Shown: positions 18,979 through 27,655 of the stretch, piece by piece
How positions within the stretch are numbered: the first letter of the stretch is position 1
How the letters are laid out: the number at the start of each line of letters is the position of its first letter
Origin: Pseudomonas sp. GOM7
Lineage (GTDB): Bacteria; Pseudomonadota; Gammaproteobacteria; Pseudomonadales; Pseudomonadaceae
Length of the DNA stretch: 64,000 nucleotides
Assembly: GCF_026723825.1 (NCBI RefSeq)
Contig: NZ_CP113519.1
Span: 930,001 to 994,000 of the forward strand
Direction of reading: 5' to 3'
Position numbers and translations under genes: made by a program
Notes under the pieces: model-generated
The model's database searches: none
Told to the model about the DNA's origin: nothing
Seen by the model: only the letters and a program-made list of their open reading frames with translations

Positions 18979-19938
18979 CTATGCCTCCTCACGCCGATAG
19001 GCATAGGTGTCGGCGAACCTCGACAGCAGGTATTCGGCGCTGGTCACCGGTTGATACTTGGGCGGGTTGTCCACGCTGGAGCAGTTCGGCAGGCAGTCGA
19101 TCAGCGTGTCGGGATGCGGCTCGGCGAAGAAGGGCATGGAGTAGCGATCCATCCCCAGTGGGCTGATCACCCGGTGCGGTGTCGAGGTGTAACGGTCGTT
19201 GCTCCAGCGCGCCATCATGTCGCCGATATTGACCACGAAACTGCCGGCAATCGGCGGCGCGTCGATCCATTCGCCGTTACGCGCGCGCACCTGCAGGCCG
19301 CCGGCATCGTCTTGGTGGAGCAGGGTGATGCAGCCGTAATCGGTGTGCGCGCCAGCGCCTTGCTGATCGCTGCTGGTGGCGGTGTGGCGCGGTGGGTAGT
19401 GGATCAGGCGCAGCACGCTGATTGGCTCATGAAAGCGCGCGTCGAAGAAGTCGTGCTCGATGTCCAGCGCCATGGCCATGGCGCGCAACAGGGTCTTGGC
19501 TAACTCCTGCATGTCGCCGTAGTGCGTTTCCATAAGCTCGGCCCAGCCGGGCATGTCTGGATGACGGTTCGGCCCGCGCAGCGGTTTGCCAGCCAGCACC
19601 TTGGGATGATCGGCCGGCATGTGGAAACCCATGTCGAAGGTTTCCTTGAGATCGCTCGGCTTGCTCGGGTCGAGTTGCTCGGTGGCAATCGCCCCATAGC
19701 CGCGATGGTGGGCGGTCTGGGTGATATCGATTTTGAGTTTTTCCTCGGCGGGCAGGGCGAAGAAGCGCTTCGCCGCATCGAGCAGGGCGTCGATGCGCTC
19801 GCTGCCAATGGGGTGGCCGACGATATAGAAGAAGCCCCAGTCGCGGCAGGCGCGGTCGATCTGCTCGGCCACAGCGGGCCAGACCGAAGTGTCGTCAGCG
19901 TAGAGAGGGGCGATGTCGATGATGGGTAGGCTGTTCAT
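18979..19938 (-). CDS. Fe(II)/2-oxoglutarate-dependent oxygenase (isopenicillin N synthase family)
   Basis: 319 residues from the ATG giving MNSLPIIDIAPL. The N-terminal DIOX_N domain is followed by the 2OG-FeII_Oxy domain with the iron triad in GAHTDYGCITLL (His, Asp) and STPHRVISP (His plus the 2OG-binding Arg region). Members beside purine genes (PA0147 type) are annotated only as oxidoreductases. Position between the BMP binding protein and adenine deaminase suggests oxidation of a purine or its breakdown product, which is inference. Confidence 0.88.
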   Translation of the reverse strand: MNSLPIIDIAPLYADDTSVWPAVAEQIDRACRDWGFFYIVGHPIGSERIDALLDAAKRFFALPAEEKLKIDITQTAHHRGYGAIATEQLDPSKPSDLKETFDMGFHMPADHPKVLAGKPLRGPNRHPDMPGWAELMETHYGDMQELAKTLLRAMAMALDIEHDFFDARFHEPISVLRLIHYPPRHTATSSDQQGAGAHTDYGCITLLHQDDAGGLQVRARNGEWIDAPPIAGSFVVNIGDMMARWSNDRYTSTPHRVISPLGMDRYSMPFFAEPHPDTLIDCLPNCSSVDNPPKYQPVTSAEYLLSRFADTYAYRREEA

Positions 19939-20003
19939 AAAAGCTCTGCAATGCAGGGACGGCATCGGTGGTTGCCAGGTGGCGGGTGCAACCCGCCAGC
20001 CAA

Positions 20004-21086
20004 TTACTTGGGCATTTCGGCCTTCACGTTCTCCACGTAGTAGTTCATCGCGGCCAGCTCGGCATTGGTCGCGCTCACGCCTTCGGCGATACGCACGGTG
20101 CCGCTCTGATCCTTGATCGGGCCGGTGAAGGGGTGGAGCTTGCCGCTGCGAATGTCGGCGATGATCTGCTCGGCCTCGCGCTTCACGTCGGCTGGCACCA
20201 GATCGCTGATCGGCAGTGAGAGGGTGTCCTCGGCCAGGCCACCCCAGAAATCTTCGGATTTCCAGGTGCCGTCGATCACCGCCTGGGTGGACTTGATGTA
20301 GTGCGGGCCCCAGTCATTGACGATGGAGGTGAGCACGGCCTTGGGCCCGAAGTGGGCCATGTCCGAGGCATAGCCGACGGCGTAGACGCCTCGGCGCTCG
20401 GCGGTCTGGATCGGCGCCGGGCTGTCGGTGTGCTGGAACATCACGTCCACGCCCTGGTCGATCAGCGCGTTGGCAGCGTCGGATTCCTTGCCCGGGTCGA
20501 ACCAGGTGTTGACCCACACCACCTTGATCTCGGTGCCCGGGTTGTATTTGTCCAAGGCGAGCTGGATGGCATTGATGTCGCGGATCACCTCGGGGATCGG
20601 GAAAGAGGCGATATAGCCGACCTTCTTGGTCTTGGTCATCTTCGCCGCAAGGAAGCCACCTACGTAGCGCCCCTCATAAGAGCGCGACAGATAGGTGCCG
20701 ACGTTCTTGGCCTGCTTGTAGCCGGTGGCGTGCTCGAAGGTCACCTTGGGGAATTGCTTGGCCACCTTGATGGTCGGGTTCATGTAGCCGAAGGAGGTGG
20801 TGAAGATCAGATCGAAACCGCCCTTGGCCATGTTGCGGATCACCCGCTCGGCATCGGCGCCTTCCGGCACGTTCTCGACGAAGCTGGTGCTGACCTTGTC
20901 GCCCAGTTCCTTCATCAACATCTGCCGGCCCTGCTCGTGCTGGTAAGTCCAGCCGTGGTCGCCGATGGGGCCGATATAGACGAAGCCGACTTTCAGTGGA
21001 TCGGCGGCGGAGGCGCTGAGCATGGCGCCGAAGCCCAGGGCGGCGACGAGGGTACGCAGCAGCGGTTTCTTGCTCTTCTCGAACAT
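20004..21086 (-). CDS. BMP-family ABC transporter substrate-binding protein (purine nucleoside type)
   Basis: 360 residues from the ATG giving MFEKSKKPLLRTL, with a signal peptide ending at LSASA. The Bmp/PnrA domain begins KVGFVYIGPIGDHGWTYQHE, and Asp and Trp residues typical of nucleoside contacts follow (VWVNTWFDPGKE, HTDSPAPI). It binds purine nucleosides or bases in the periplasm and passes them to the permeases encoded at 22889-25115. A family-specific longer reading frame upstream has no ribosome-binding site. Confidence 0.93.
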   Translation of the reverse strand: MFEKSKKPLLRTLVAALGFGAMLSASAADPLKVGFVYIGPIGDHGWTYQHEQGRQMLMKELGDKVSTSFVENVPEGADAERVIRNMAKGGFDLIFTTSFGYMNPTIKVAKQFPKVTFEHATGYKQAKNVGTYLSRSYEGRYVGGFLAAKMTKTKKVGYIASFPIPEVIRDINAIQLALDKYNPGTEIKVVWVNTWFDPGKESDAANALIDQGVDVMFQHTDSPAPIQTAERRGVYAVGYASDMAHFGPKAVLTSIVNDWGPHYIKSTQAVIDGTWKSEDFWGGLAEDTLSLPISDLVPADVKREAEQIIADIRSGKLHPFTGPIKDQSGTVRIAEGVSATNAELAAMNYYVENVKAEMPK

Positions 21087-21278
21087 GATCGGTGGAACTC
21101 CAGTCTTGTATTTGGGATAGCTGTTGGTTGGCAGATCCCATGACTGCAAAAAACTGACCAACAGGACAGATAGCCGTGGCGAACCCATTTCACGCAGATG
21201 CGCTTGTGCGGGATGGAACGCTCTTGGTGCGGAGCGGTTGTAGCTGCTGCGTTGTGGTGCGACATGTGGTGTTTCGCC

Positions 21279-21334
21279 CGTAGGGTGCGCTGTGCGCACC
21301 GGCAGTTTCTCGGTGCGCATGGCGCACCCTACGG
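21279..21334. repeat. Intergenic palindrome, GTAGGGTGCGC family
   Basis: CGTAGGGTGCGCTGTGCGCA at the left and GGTGCGCATGGCGCACCCTA at the right form a long stem. Related units lie at 58701-58762 and 63804-63855. It lies in the gap between the 8-oxoguanine deaminase and the BMP binding-protein gene, within one transcription direction. Confidence 0.75.
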
Positions 21335-21341
21335 CTCAGGA

Positions 21342-22697
21342 TCAGGCATTCACCAACTGCCTCGCCGCCTGCCGGTGATCGGCGATCAGTTGTGCCACAT
21401 CCAGCCCCTCGATCTGCCCGTCGATGACGCGCCAGGTGCCGCCGATCATCATGCGGTCGGCACGATCAGCACCGCACAGCAGCAGGGCGGCGAGCGGGTC
21501 GTGGCTACCGGAAAAACGCAGCTCGTCGAGCTTGAACAGCGCCAGGTCGGCCTGCTTGCCGACGGCCAGCTCGCCGATATCGCTACGCCCCAAGAGTCGC
21601 GCCGAACCGCGTGTGGCCCAGCCAAGCACGCGTTGCGGGGTGATCTGCTCGGCGCCGTAGCGCAGGCGCTGGATATACAGGGCCTGGCGGGCTTCGAGGA
21701 TCAGGTTCGAGGCGTCGTTGGAGGCCGAGCCGTCGACGCCCAGGCCCAGCGGCGTACCGGCAGCTTCCAGCTCGACACTGGGGCAGATGCCCGAAGCCAG
21801 GCGCATGTTCGAGCTGGGGCAATGGCAGACGCCAGTCCCCGCAGCGCCAAGGCGGGTGATTTCCTCGGGGTTGAAGTGAATGCCATGGGCCAGCCAGGTG
21901 CGTGGGCCGAGCCAGCCGACGCTTTCCAGATAATCCACGGTGCGCAGGCCGAACTGGCGCAGGCAGTAGTCTTCTTCGTCGAGGGTTTCGGCCAGATGGG
22001 TGTGCAGACGCACGTCCAGTTGCTCGGCCAGCTCGGCGCTGGCGCGCATGATTTCGCGCGTAACCGAGAAGGGCGAGCAGGGCGCCAGGGCAATCTGGAT
22101 CTGTGCTCCCTCGCCGCGCTGGTGGTACTGACCGATCAGGCGCTGACTGTCAGCCAGGATCGCCTCGCCGCTCTGCACCGTATGTTGCGGCGGCAGGCCG
22201 CCGTCTGCCTCGCCCAGGCTCATCGAGCCACGGCTGAGCATGGCGCGCATGCCCAGCTCGCGCACGGCTTCCACCTGCACGTCGATGGCGTTCTCCAGGC
22301 CGCCGGGAAACAGATAGTGGTGATCGGCGGCGGTGCTGCAGCCGGACAGCAGCAGTTCGGCCAGTGCCACCTTGCTGGCCAGGGCCAGTTTCTCGGGCGT
22401 GAGGCGTGCCCAGACCGGATAGAGCGTCTTCAACCAGGGAAACAGCGGCTGGTTGACCACCGGCGCCCAGGCGCGGGTGAGGGTCTGGTAGAAATGGTGG
22501 TGGGTGTTGATCAGGCCTGGCAGCAGCACATGCTCGCGGGCATCGAATACCTGCTGACAGGGCTGTGCGGGTTGCTGGCCGGCGCCGAGCAGCTCGCTGA
22601 TGCGGCCATCCTCGATCACCAGGCCGCCGCAGGCGTCTTGATCGTTGGCGGTGAAAACGGCGAGGGGGTTCTTGATCCAGATACGGGTAGCAGCCAT
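21342..22697 (-). CDS. 8-oxoguanine deaminase (amidohydrolase)
   Basis: 451 residues. Metal ligands are visible in PGLINTHHHFYQTL, LHTHLAETLDEE, WLAHGIHFNPEE and GLGVDGSASNDASN. The HHHFYQTLTRAW and CPSSNMRLASGICP segments are typical of the PA0142-type 8-oxoguanine deaminases, distinct from classical guanine deaminases. It converts 8-oxoguanine to urate. Genomic position between the purine ABC permease and binding protein supports a role in using or detoxifying imported oxidised purines. Confidence 0.92.
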   Translation of the reverse strand: MAATRIWIKNPLAVFTANDQDACGGLVIEDGRISELLGAGQQPAQPCQQVFDAREHVLLPGLINTHHHFYQTLTRAWAPVVNQPLFPWLKTLYPVWARLTPEKLALASKVALAELLLSGCSTAADHHYLFPGGLENAIDVQVEAVRELGMRAMLSRGSMSLGEADGGLPPQHTVQSGEAILADSQRLIGQYHQRGEGAQIQIALAPCSPFSVTREIMRASAELAEQLDVRLHTHLAETLDEEDYCLRQFGLRTVDYLESVGWLGPRTWLAHGIHFNPEEITRLGAAGTGVCHCPSSNMRLASGICPSVELEAAGTPLGLGVDGSASNDASNLILEARQALYIQRLRYGAEQITPQRVLGWATRGSARLLGRSDIGELAVGKQADLALFKLDELRFSGSHDPLAALLLCGADRADRMMIGGTWRVIDGQIEGLDVAQLIADHRQAARQLVNA

Positions 22698-22774
22698 GAG
22701 TGGCTCCTCAGTGGTTGAGTCGAGCCAGCTCAGTGTTGACCCTGTCTGCTGATCCAGGGGGCGCGCGAGGCGCC

Positions 22775-22819
22775 AGCTACAAGCTACAAGCTACAAGCTA
22801 CAAGCTACAAGCTACAAGC
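22775..22819. repeat. Heptanucleotide tandem repeat (AGCTACA)n
   Basis: About 6.4 perfect copies of AGCTACA (minus strand TGTAGCT), so the reverse reading is GCTTGTA repeated. Looser copies (GCTTGCA, GCTTGAA, GCTTGCC) surround it at 22860-22885 and recur at 23821-23850 and 59811-59945. It separates the permease stop from the deaminase start. Confidence 0.9.
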
Positions 22820-22888
22820 AGTCTAGCGGCTGGGCTGCGTCCGTCCAGCGCTCAGGCTCTTCTTGCCGCTTGAAGCTTGCCGCTTAAC

Positions 22889-23815
22889 TCAATGCCCCGG
22901 CTGCCAAGGCTGGCCCAGCGATACCGGCGCATACAAGCGGGTCTTGAGCGCATCGCGCGAGAGCAGCACCAGCACCAGGATGGTGGCCACATACGGCAGC
23001 ATGGCCAGCAGGTTCGACGGGATCGACAGGCCAATGCCTTGCGCCACCAGATGGAGGATGCTGGCTAGGCCGAACAGGTAGGCGCCGAGCAGAACGCGGA
23101 ATACGCGCCAACTGGCGAACACCACCAGCGCCAGGGCGATCCAGCCGCGCCCGGCGGTCATGTTCTCCGCCCACATCGGCGTGTAGGCCAGCGACAGATA
23201 GCCACCCGCCAGGCCGGCCATGGCGCCGCCGAACAACACCGCCAGGGTGCGCACGCGCAATACCGGCAGGCCCATGGCGCTGGCGGCGTCCGGGTTCTCG
23301 CCAACGGCCTGGATGATCAGGCCTATACGGCTTTTCAGCAGCACCCAGGCCACCAGGGCGAACAGGGCGAAGGACAGGTAGATCAGCACGTCCTGGGCGA
23401 ACAGCATGCGCCCGATCAGCGGGATATCGGACAGCAGCGGAATGACGATGGGCTCGAAGCCGGACAACGGCTTGCCGACCCAGGCGGCGCCGACGAAGGT
23501 GGACAGGCCGACGCCGAAGATGGTCAGGGCCAGGCCGGTGGCCACCTGGTTGGCGTTGAAGCCCAGCGCCACGGCGGCGAACAGCAACGACAGCAGCATG
23601 CCGGCGGCAACCGCCAGCAGCACGCCCAGCCACAGGCTGCCGGTGCTGAAGGCGACGATAAAACCGATCACCGCACCGAACAGCATCATGCCTTCCTGGC
23701 CGAGGTTGAGCACGCCGCTCTTCTCGCACACCAGCTCGCCCAGGGCCACCAGTAGCAGCGGCGTGCCGGTACGCGCCATGGCGTAGAAGATATTGGTCAA
23801 CAGGTCGAGATCCAT
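22889..23815 (-). CDS. ABC transporter permease, purine/nucleoside uptake (BPD_transp_2)
   Basis: 308 residues from the ATG giving MDLDLLTNIFYAMARTGTPL; a TTG nine bases upstream is an alternative. It has about eight to nine helices and the BPD_transp_2 signature LVCEKSGVLNLGQEGMMLFG near residues 30-50, which contacts the ATPase. It forms a heterodimeric channel with the product of 24012-25115. A palindromic element (23872-24013) fills the gap to the upstream permease gene. Confidence 0.93.
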   Translation of the reverse strand: MDLDLLTNIFYAMARTGTPLLLVALGELVCEKSGVLNLGQEGMMLFGAVIGFIVAFSTGSLWLGVLLAVAAGMLLSLLFAAVALGFNANQVATGLALTIFGVGLSTFVGAAWVGKPLSGFEPIVIPLLSDIPLIGRMLFAQDVLIYLSFALFALVAWVLLKSRIGLIIQAVGENPDAASAMGLPVLRVRTLAVLFGGAMAGLAGGYLSLAYTPMWAENMTAGRGWIALALVVFASWRVFRVLLGAYLFGLASILHLVAQGIGLSIPSNLLAMLPYVATILVLVLLSRDALKTRLYAPVSLGQPWQPGH

Positions 23816-23871
23816 GAGCGTCAAGCCTCAGGCTGCAAGCGGCAAGTAAAGGAAAAGTGGCAATGGCTCAT

Positions 23872-24013
23872 GGGCGCCTCTAAAAACGTAAGCGAGGCAG
23901 TCAGCGCAAGGTGAAAACAGGCGAAAAAGCGGAGTTTACGAGTTGTAAATGAGCATTTTGAGCCTGTTTTTAACGCCGCGATGACAACGCAGGTAGTTTT
24001 TAGAGGTGCCCTC
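23872..24013. repeat. Palindromic element, copy A of a covarying family
   Basis: About 140 bp. The outer arms GGGCGCCTCTAAAAAC and GTTTTTAGAGGTGCCC pair; the inner arms GAAAACAGGC and GCCTGTTTT pair; the centre is AGTTTACGAGTTGTAAATGA. Copies B (31751), C (47792) and D (56836) keep the centre but have different arm sequences that still pair. The right end overlaps the stop codon of the permease gene (24012-24014). Confidence 0.85.
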
Positions 24014-25115
24014 ATGCGGCGGACTCCTGCTTGCGGCTCGTGGCTGGCAGCTTGAAGCCCCACGCAAAGCGTGGCCGATAGAGGATCAGCACATCACAGG
24101 CCAGCAGGTAGAACAGCATCATTCCCTGGAACAGTTGGGTGATCGTCTGCGGCAGATTGAGGTTCATCTGTGCGTTTTCGCCGCCCAAGTAGAGCAGCGC
24201 CATCAGCAGGCTGGCAGCGACGATGCCGAGCGGGTTGAGGCGGCCGAGAAAGGCCACGGTGATCGCTGCATAGCCGTAACCGGGCGACACCTGCGGCACC
24301 AGTTGGCCAATCGGCCCGGCCACTTCGCCGACGCCTGCCAGCCCAGCAAGCGCGCCGCTGACCAGCAGGGCGAACCACACCAGGCGTTTTTCGCGAAAGC
24401 CGACGAAGCCAGCCGCGCGTTTGTCCAGGCCGAGCACCTTGATCTGGAAGCCGAGAAAGCTCTTGTGCAGCAGCACCCATACCGCCACCAGGGCCAGCAG
24501 CGCCAGGTATAGGCCGCCGTGCAGGCGCCCGTCCTCGCTGACCAGCGGCAGGCGGCTGGCATCGCCGAACATGGCCGATTCGGGGAAGTTGAAGCCGGCC
24601 GGGTCCTTCAGCGGGCCATGCACGAAGAACAGCAGCAGGTTCAGCGCGATGTAGTTGAGCATGATGCTGGTGAGGATTTCGTTGGCGTTGAACTGCGTGC
24701 GCAGCCAGGCGGTGAGCCCGGCCCAGGCCGCGCCCGCGCAGGTGCCGGCCAGCACCACCCAGGCCAGCGCCCAGCGGCTTTCCCAGTCGATCAGTTGCAG
24801 GGCCATGGCACTGCCGGCCAGAGCGCCGATCAGCAACTGGCCCTCGGCGCCGATGTTCCAGATGCGCGCCTGGTAGGCCACCGCCAGGCCCAGGGCGCAG
24901 AGCAGGATCGGCAGCGCCTTGACCAGCAGTTCGGACACGCCATACCAGTCGCTGACCGGGGCGATGAGCAGGGTGTGCAGGGTTTCCAGCGGGTCATGGC
25001 CGAGCAGGGTGAACAGCAGAATGCCGCTCACCAGGGTCAGCACGGCGGCGAGCAGTGGCGACAGCCAGAGCATGGGGCGCGACTCCTGGCCGCGCGGTTC
25101 CAGAGATAGCAGCAT
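24012..25115 (-). CDS. ABC transporter permease, purine/nucleoside uptake (BPD_transp_2)
   Basis: 367 residues with about nine to ten membrane helices. The coupling segment YQARIWNIGAEGQLLIGALA (about residues 80-100) is the family's ATPase-contact motif. It follows the ATPase gene by 11 bp, with GGAG before its ATG. Its stop codon lies in the right arm of palindromic element A. With the second permease, the two-NBD ATPase and the BMP protein it makes a complete nucleoside/purine importer. Confidence 0.93.
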   Translation of the reverse strand: MLLSLEPRGQESRPMLWLSPLLAAVLTLVSGILLFTLLGHDPLETLHTLLIAPVSDWYGVSELLVKALPILLCALGLAVAYQARIWNIGAEGQLLIGALAGSAMALQLIDWESRWALAWVVLAGTCAGAAWAGLTAWLRTQFNANEILTSIMLNYIALNLLLFFVHGPLKDPAGFNFPESAMFGDASRLPLVSEDGRLHGGLYLALLALVAVWVLLHKSFLGFQIKVLGLDKRAAGFVGFREKRLVWFALLVSGALAGLAGVGEVAGPIGQLVPQVSPGYGYAAITVAFLGRLNPLGIVAASLLMALLYLGGENAQMNLNLPQTITQLFQGMMLFYLLACDVLILYRPRFAWGFKLPATSRKQESAA

Positions 25116-25126
25116 GACGGGCTCCG

Positions 25127-26674
25127 TCAGCAGGCCGCAGCGGCGGCGGGTTGATCGAATTCACCGGCCATCCAGCGGCCGACTTCCACGGTGGACACCT
25201 GCGCCGTCTCGCTCAGCGGCGACAGGCGCCCGCTGCACAGCGCGCCGATGCGGTCGCTGATCTGGAACAGCTCGTCGAGGTCTTCGGAGATCACCAGGAT
25301 CGCCGCGCCGGCATCGCGCAGGGCGATCAGCGCGCGGTGGATGGCGGCAGCGGCGCCGACGTCCACGCCCCAGGTCGGGTGCGCGGCCACCAGCAGTTTC
25401 GGGTTTTGCAGGATTTCCCGCCCCAGGATGAACTTCTGCAGATTGCCGCCGGACAGGCTGCGTGCAGCGGTGTCGGCATCCGGCGTTTTCACCGCGAAGC
25501 GCTGGATGATCTGCTCGGCCAGCGCACGCACCTTGCCGCGCTGCACCAGGCCGCCCTTGACCAGGCCCTGGCCGAAGGCAGTGAGCAGGGCGTTGTCCAC
25601 CAGGCTCATCTCCGGCACCGCACCATGGCCGAGGCGCTCGGCGGGCACGAAAGCCAGGCCCAGTCCGCGCCGCGCATCTGGGTACAGGTTGGCCACCGGC
25701 GCGGCATCCAGGCTGACCCGCTCGCGATCGCCACGGGGCAGGCGGGTTTCGCCGCTGAGCAGCGCGAGCAGTTCGTCCTGACCATTGCCGGCCACCCCGG
25801 CGATGCCGACGATCTCGCCGCTGCGCACCTCCAGGCGAATGCGCTCCAGCGAGCAGCCGAACGGGTCGGGGTTGTGCCAACTCAGATCATCCACACGCAG
25901 CCGTGGCAGGCCGCCGCTGACTTTCGGGTAACTGCTTTCCAGCCCCTCGGCGTCGCCAACCATCAGCCGCGCCAGCTCCAGATCGCTGCACTCGGCTGGC
26001 ACGCAATGGCCGGAAACCCGCCCGCCGCGTAGCACCGTGGCGCTCTGGCACAGCGCGCGCACCTCGCCCAGCTTGTGGCTGATAAAGAGGATGCTGCAGC
26101 CCTCATCGGCCAGGCGGCGCAGGGTGACGAACAGCTCGTCGGCCTCCTGCGGGGTGAGCACCGAGGTGGGCTCGTCGAGGATCAGCAGTTTGATGTCCTG
26201 CATCAGGCAACGCACGATCTCCACCCGCTGGCGCTCGCCGATGGACAGGCTGTGCACCAACCGGGTCGGCTCCAGCGCCATGCCGTAGCGCTGCGACACC
26301 TCACGGATCTTCGGCTCAATCTGCTTCGGCGTTCCGGCGTTAGCGCCCATGGCCAGGGCGATGTTCTCGGCGACGGTCAGCGTCTCGAACAGCGAGAAAT
26401 GCTGGAACACCATACCGATGCCCAGACGCCGCGCCATGGCCGGGTCGCGCATCACCAGCGGCTCGCCCTGCCAGCTAATCTCGCCGCTGCTGGGCTGAGT
26501 GACGCCATAGATGATCTTCATCAGCGTGCTCTTGCCGGCACCGTTCTCGCCGAGCAGGGCACGGATCTCACCGGGGGCGATGGCCAGGTCAATACGGTCG
26601 TTGGCCAGGCATCCGGGGTACTGCTTGCTGATGGCAGTAAGCTGCAAGCGTGGGGAGTCGGGTGAGGCGGACAT
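25127..26674 (-). CDS. ABC transporter ATPase with two nucleotide-binding domains, purine uptake
   Basis: 515 residues with two NBDs. NBD1 (about 10-245) has Walker A GENGAGKST, signature LSIGERQR and Walker B LLILDEPT. NBD2 (about 255-500) has a degenerate Walker A (GVAGNGQDELL lacks GKS/T), signature LSGGNLQKF, and an unusual Walker B region (LLVAAHPTWGVD). That asymmetry is typical of the sugar/nucleoside CUT2-like subfamily. It is the first gene of the minus-strand purine operon. Confidence 0.94.
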   Translation of the reverse strand: MSASPDSPRLQLTAISKQYPGCLANDRIDLAIAPGEIRALLGENGAGKSTLMKIIYGVTQPSSGEISWQGEPLVMRDPAMARRLGIGMVFQHFSLFETLTVAENIALAMGANAGTPKQIEPKIREVSQRYGMALEPTRLVHSLSIGERQRVEIVRCLMQDIKLLILDEPTSVLTPQEADELFVTLRRLADEGCSILFISHKLGEVRALCQSATVLRGGRVSGHCVPAECSDLELARLMVGDAEGLESSYPKVSGGLPRLRVDDLSWHNPDPFGCSLERIRLEVRSGEIVGIAGVAGNGQDELLALLSGETRLPRGDRERVSLDAAPVANLYPDARRGLGLAFVPAERLGHGAVPEMSLVDNALLTAFGQGLVKGGLVQRGKVRALAEQIIQRFAVKTPDADTAARSLSGGNLQKFILGREILQNPKLLVAAHPTWGVDVGAAAAIHRALIALRDAGAAILVISEDLDELFQISDRIGALCSGRLSPLSETAQVSTVEVGRWMAGEFDQPAAAAAC

Positions 26675-27109
26675 GGAGAATGCTCATGGAAAGAACTGAG
26701 CGGGGCTAAAGCAAAAACCTGGCCATGGGGTCAGAAAATCCATTGTCTGGACGCTTGCCCGTGGTCGAGCCTATTTCCGTGCCCGTCCTTGGTGCGCGCT
26801 TCTCCGTGCACAGTGCCCAACGCACCGCATTCGCGCGTTCGAGGCTAAAGCCCCTCCCACAAAGGCAAGTACTTGCCTGTAGGAGCGGCTTTAGCCGCGA
26901 CCCGTAGCCCGTATGCAATCCGGAGTTCCCTGTTTGCTGGCTGCAGCGAATCGCAGCCGAATGCCGGTGGCGGCGCACAGGGCTCTTACGGGGCCGTAAT
27001 GCTGGAGCAAAAAGAGGAGGTCAAGCGAATACACTGGTCTGCCGGGACATAGCGGTAAGACTATGATTGGGAAAGGTTTTTGGCAGCAGGCGAAACGGGA
27101 TGGTGCGGA
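26675..27109. other. Gene-free stretch upstream of purine operon and cassette array
   Basis: About 435 bp without a supported gene. It contains an imperfect inverted repeat CTGGCCATGGGGTCAG at 26719-26734, which could be an operator for the purine operon, a paired REP unit at 26842-26901, and no integrase gene or clear attI site. A possible -10 (TATGAT, about 27062) precedes the cassettes, but no convincing -35 was found. Confidence 0.5.
26842..26901. repeat. REP pair (BIME-like)
   Basis: GAGGCTAAAGCCCCTCCCAC and, inverted about 20 bases later, TGTAGGAGCGGCTTTAGCCG. GGCTTTAGCC/GGCTAAAGCC is the core palindrome of Pseudomonas REP sequences; single units occur at 41791-41813 and 45754-45778. 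Confidence 0.85.
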
Positions 27110-27162
27110 GTTAGATGGAAGGCTCTACTATTGGATTAGTAGCGCCTTCCATCTAATCACTG
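27110..27162 (+). repeat. Hairpin resembling an empty or collapsed cassette at the array's start
   Basis: GTTAGATGGAAGGC (27110-27123) pairs with GCCTTCCATCTAAT (27144-27157), and CTACTA/TAGTAG extends the stem inside. The left half looks like a cassette start (G|TTAGATGG) and the right half like its R'' box with AAC changed to AAT. Only five bases later comes GTTAGAGG, the start of cassette 1. This would be a 53-bp cassette with no ORF and an attC reduced to R'' and R'. Alternative: a terminator-like hairpin at the array boundary. Confidence 0.5.
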
Positions 27163-27174
27163 TTAGAGGCTTTC

Positions 27175-27624
27175 ATGGAAATTCGTGACGCTTTAAATCT
27201 TATTCATCGAATCGAAAACCTCCCAGAAATATATAATAAAATTGAAATGGCGGTATATTCAGTCATACACAGTTACTTTGATGAGATGCTTGAGGTTGAG
27301 AAAAAAGAATCTGCAATCATGGAGCGTGAAGATTACAGTTTCGATGAGTTAAGTTCATTTCTTGATCAAAAACGATCTATACATGATAAGTATTGGTCTA
27401 ATCCGTCCGAATATTATCGACCCTGCTCATCTAGCAGCGAGCCTAGGCATGTTTGGGCATACCTTTGCGACATTGAAGTACTGCAGAATGGTGATGATGA
27501 AAATTCACTATTTATCTTCAAGGCGAACTACAAAAAAACAGGTGACAGTACAAAAGTAGTCAAAGCGTTTATTTTAAGAGTATCTGGCTCATCACTTAAA
27601 ATTGAACATGAATTCTTTGGGTAG
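27175..27624 (+). CDS. Cassette 1 protein, unknown function (149 aa)
   Basis: Soluble, acidic protein: an N-terminal helical half (residues 1-85, with FDEMLEVEKKESAIM) and a C-terminal half of beta strands ending VVKAFILRVSGSSLKIEHEF. That order hints at an NTF2-like fold seen in some immunity proteins, but I cannot identify it. Base composition is far more AT-rich than the flanking chromosome, and the gene starts 12 bp inside the cassette. It is followed directly by the attC that the IS has split. Confidence 0.8.
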   Translation: MEIRDALNLIHRIENLPEIYNKIEMAVYSVIHSYFDEMLEVEKKESAIMEREDYSFDELSSFLDQKRSIHDKYWSNPSEYYRPCSSSSEPRHVWAYLCDIEVLQNGDDENSLFIFKANYKKTGDSTKVVKAFILRVSGSSLKIEHEFFG

Positions 27625-27637
27625 GCCTCTAACAACT
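27625..27637 (+). other. attC of cassette 1, left fragment (interrupted by IS)
   Basis: GCCTCTAACAACT: the R'' box CTCTAAC (27627-27633) is complementary to GTTAGAG at the cassette's 5' end (27162-27168). The remainder of the site is found beyond the IS at 29014-29080. Confidence 0.85.
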
Positions 27638-27655
27638 TATATGGATTCCCCACAC

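Noticed and set aside
22775..22819. Possible CRISPR array
   Set aside because: The repeat unit is seven bases with no spacers, so it is a simple tandem repeat; no cas genes are present.
25151..26032. Plus-strand frame of 293 codons opposite the purine ABC ATPase
   Set aside because: Antisense shadow; the minus-strand product has complete ABC motifs.
26675..27109. An attI site or integrase remnant upstream of the array
   Set aside because: No tyrosine-recombinase coding sequence or convincing attI repeats could be seen on either strand.
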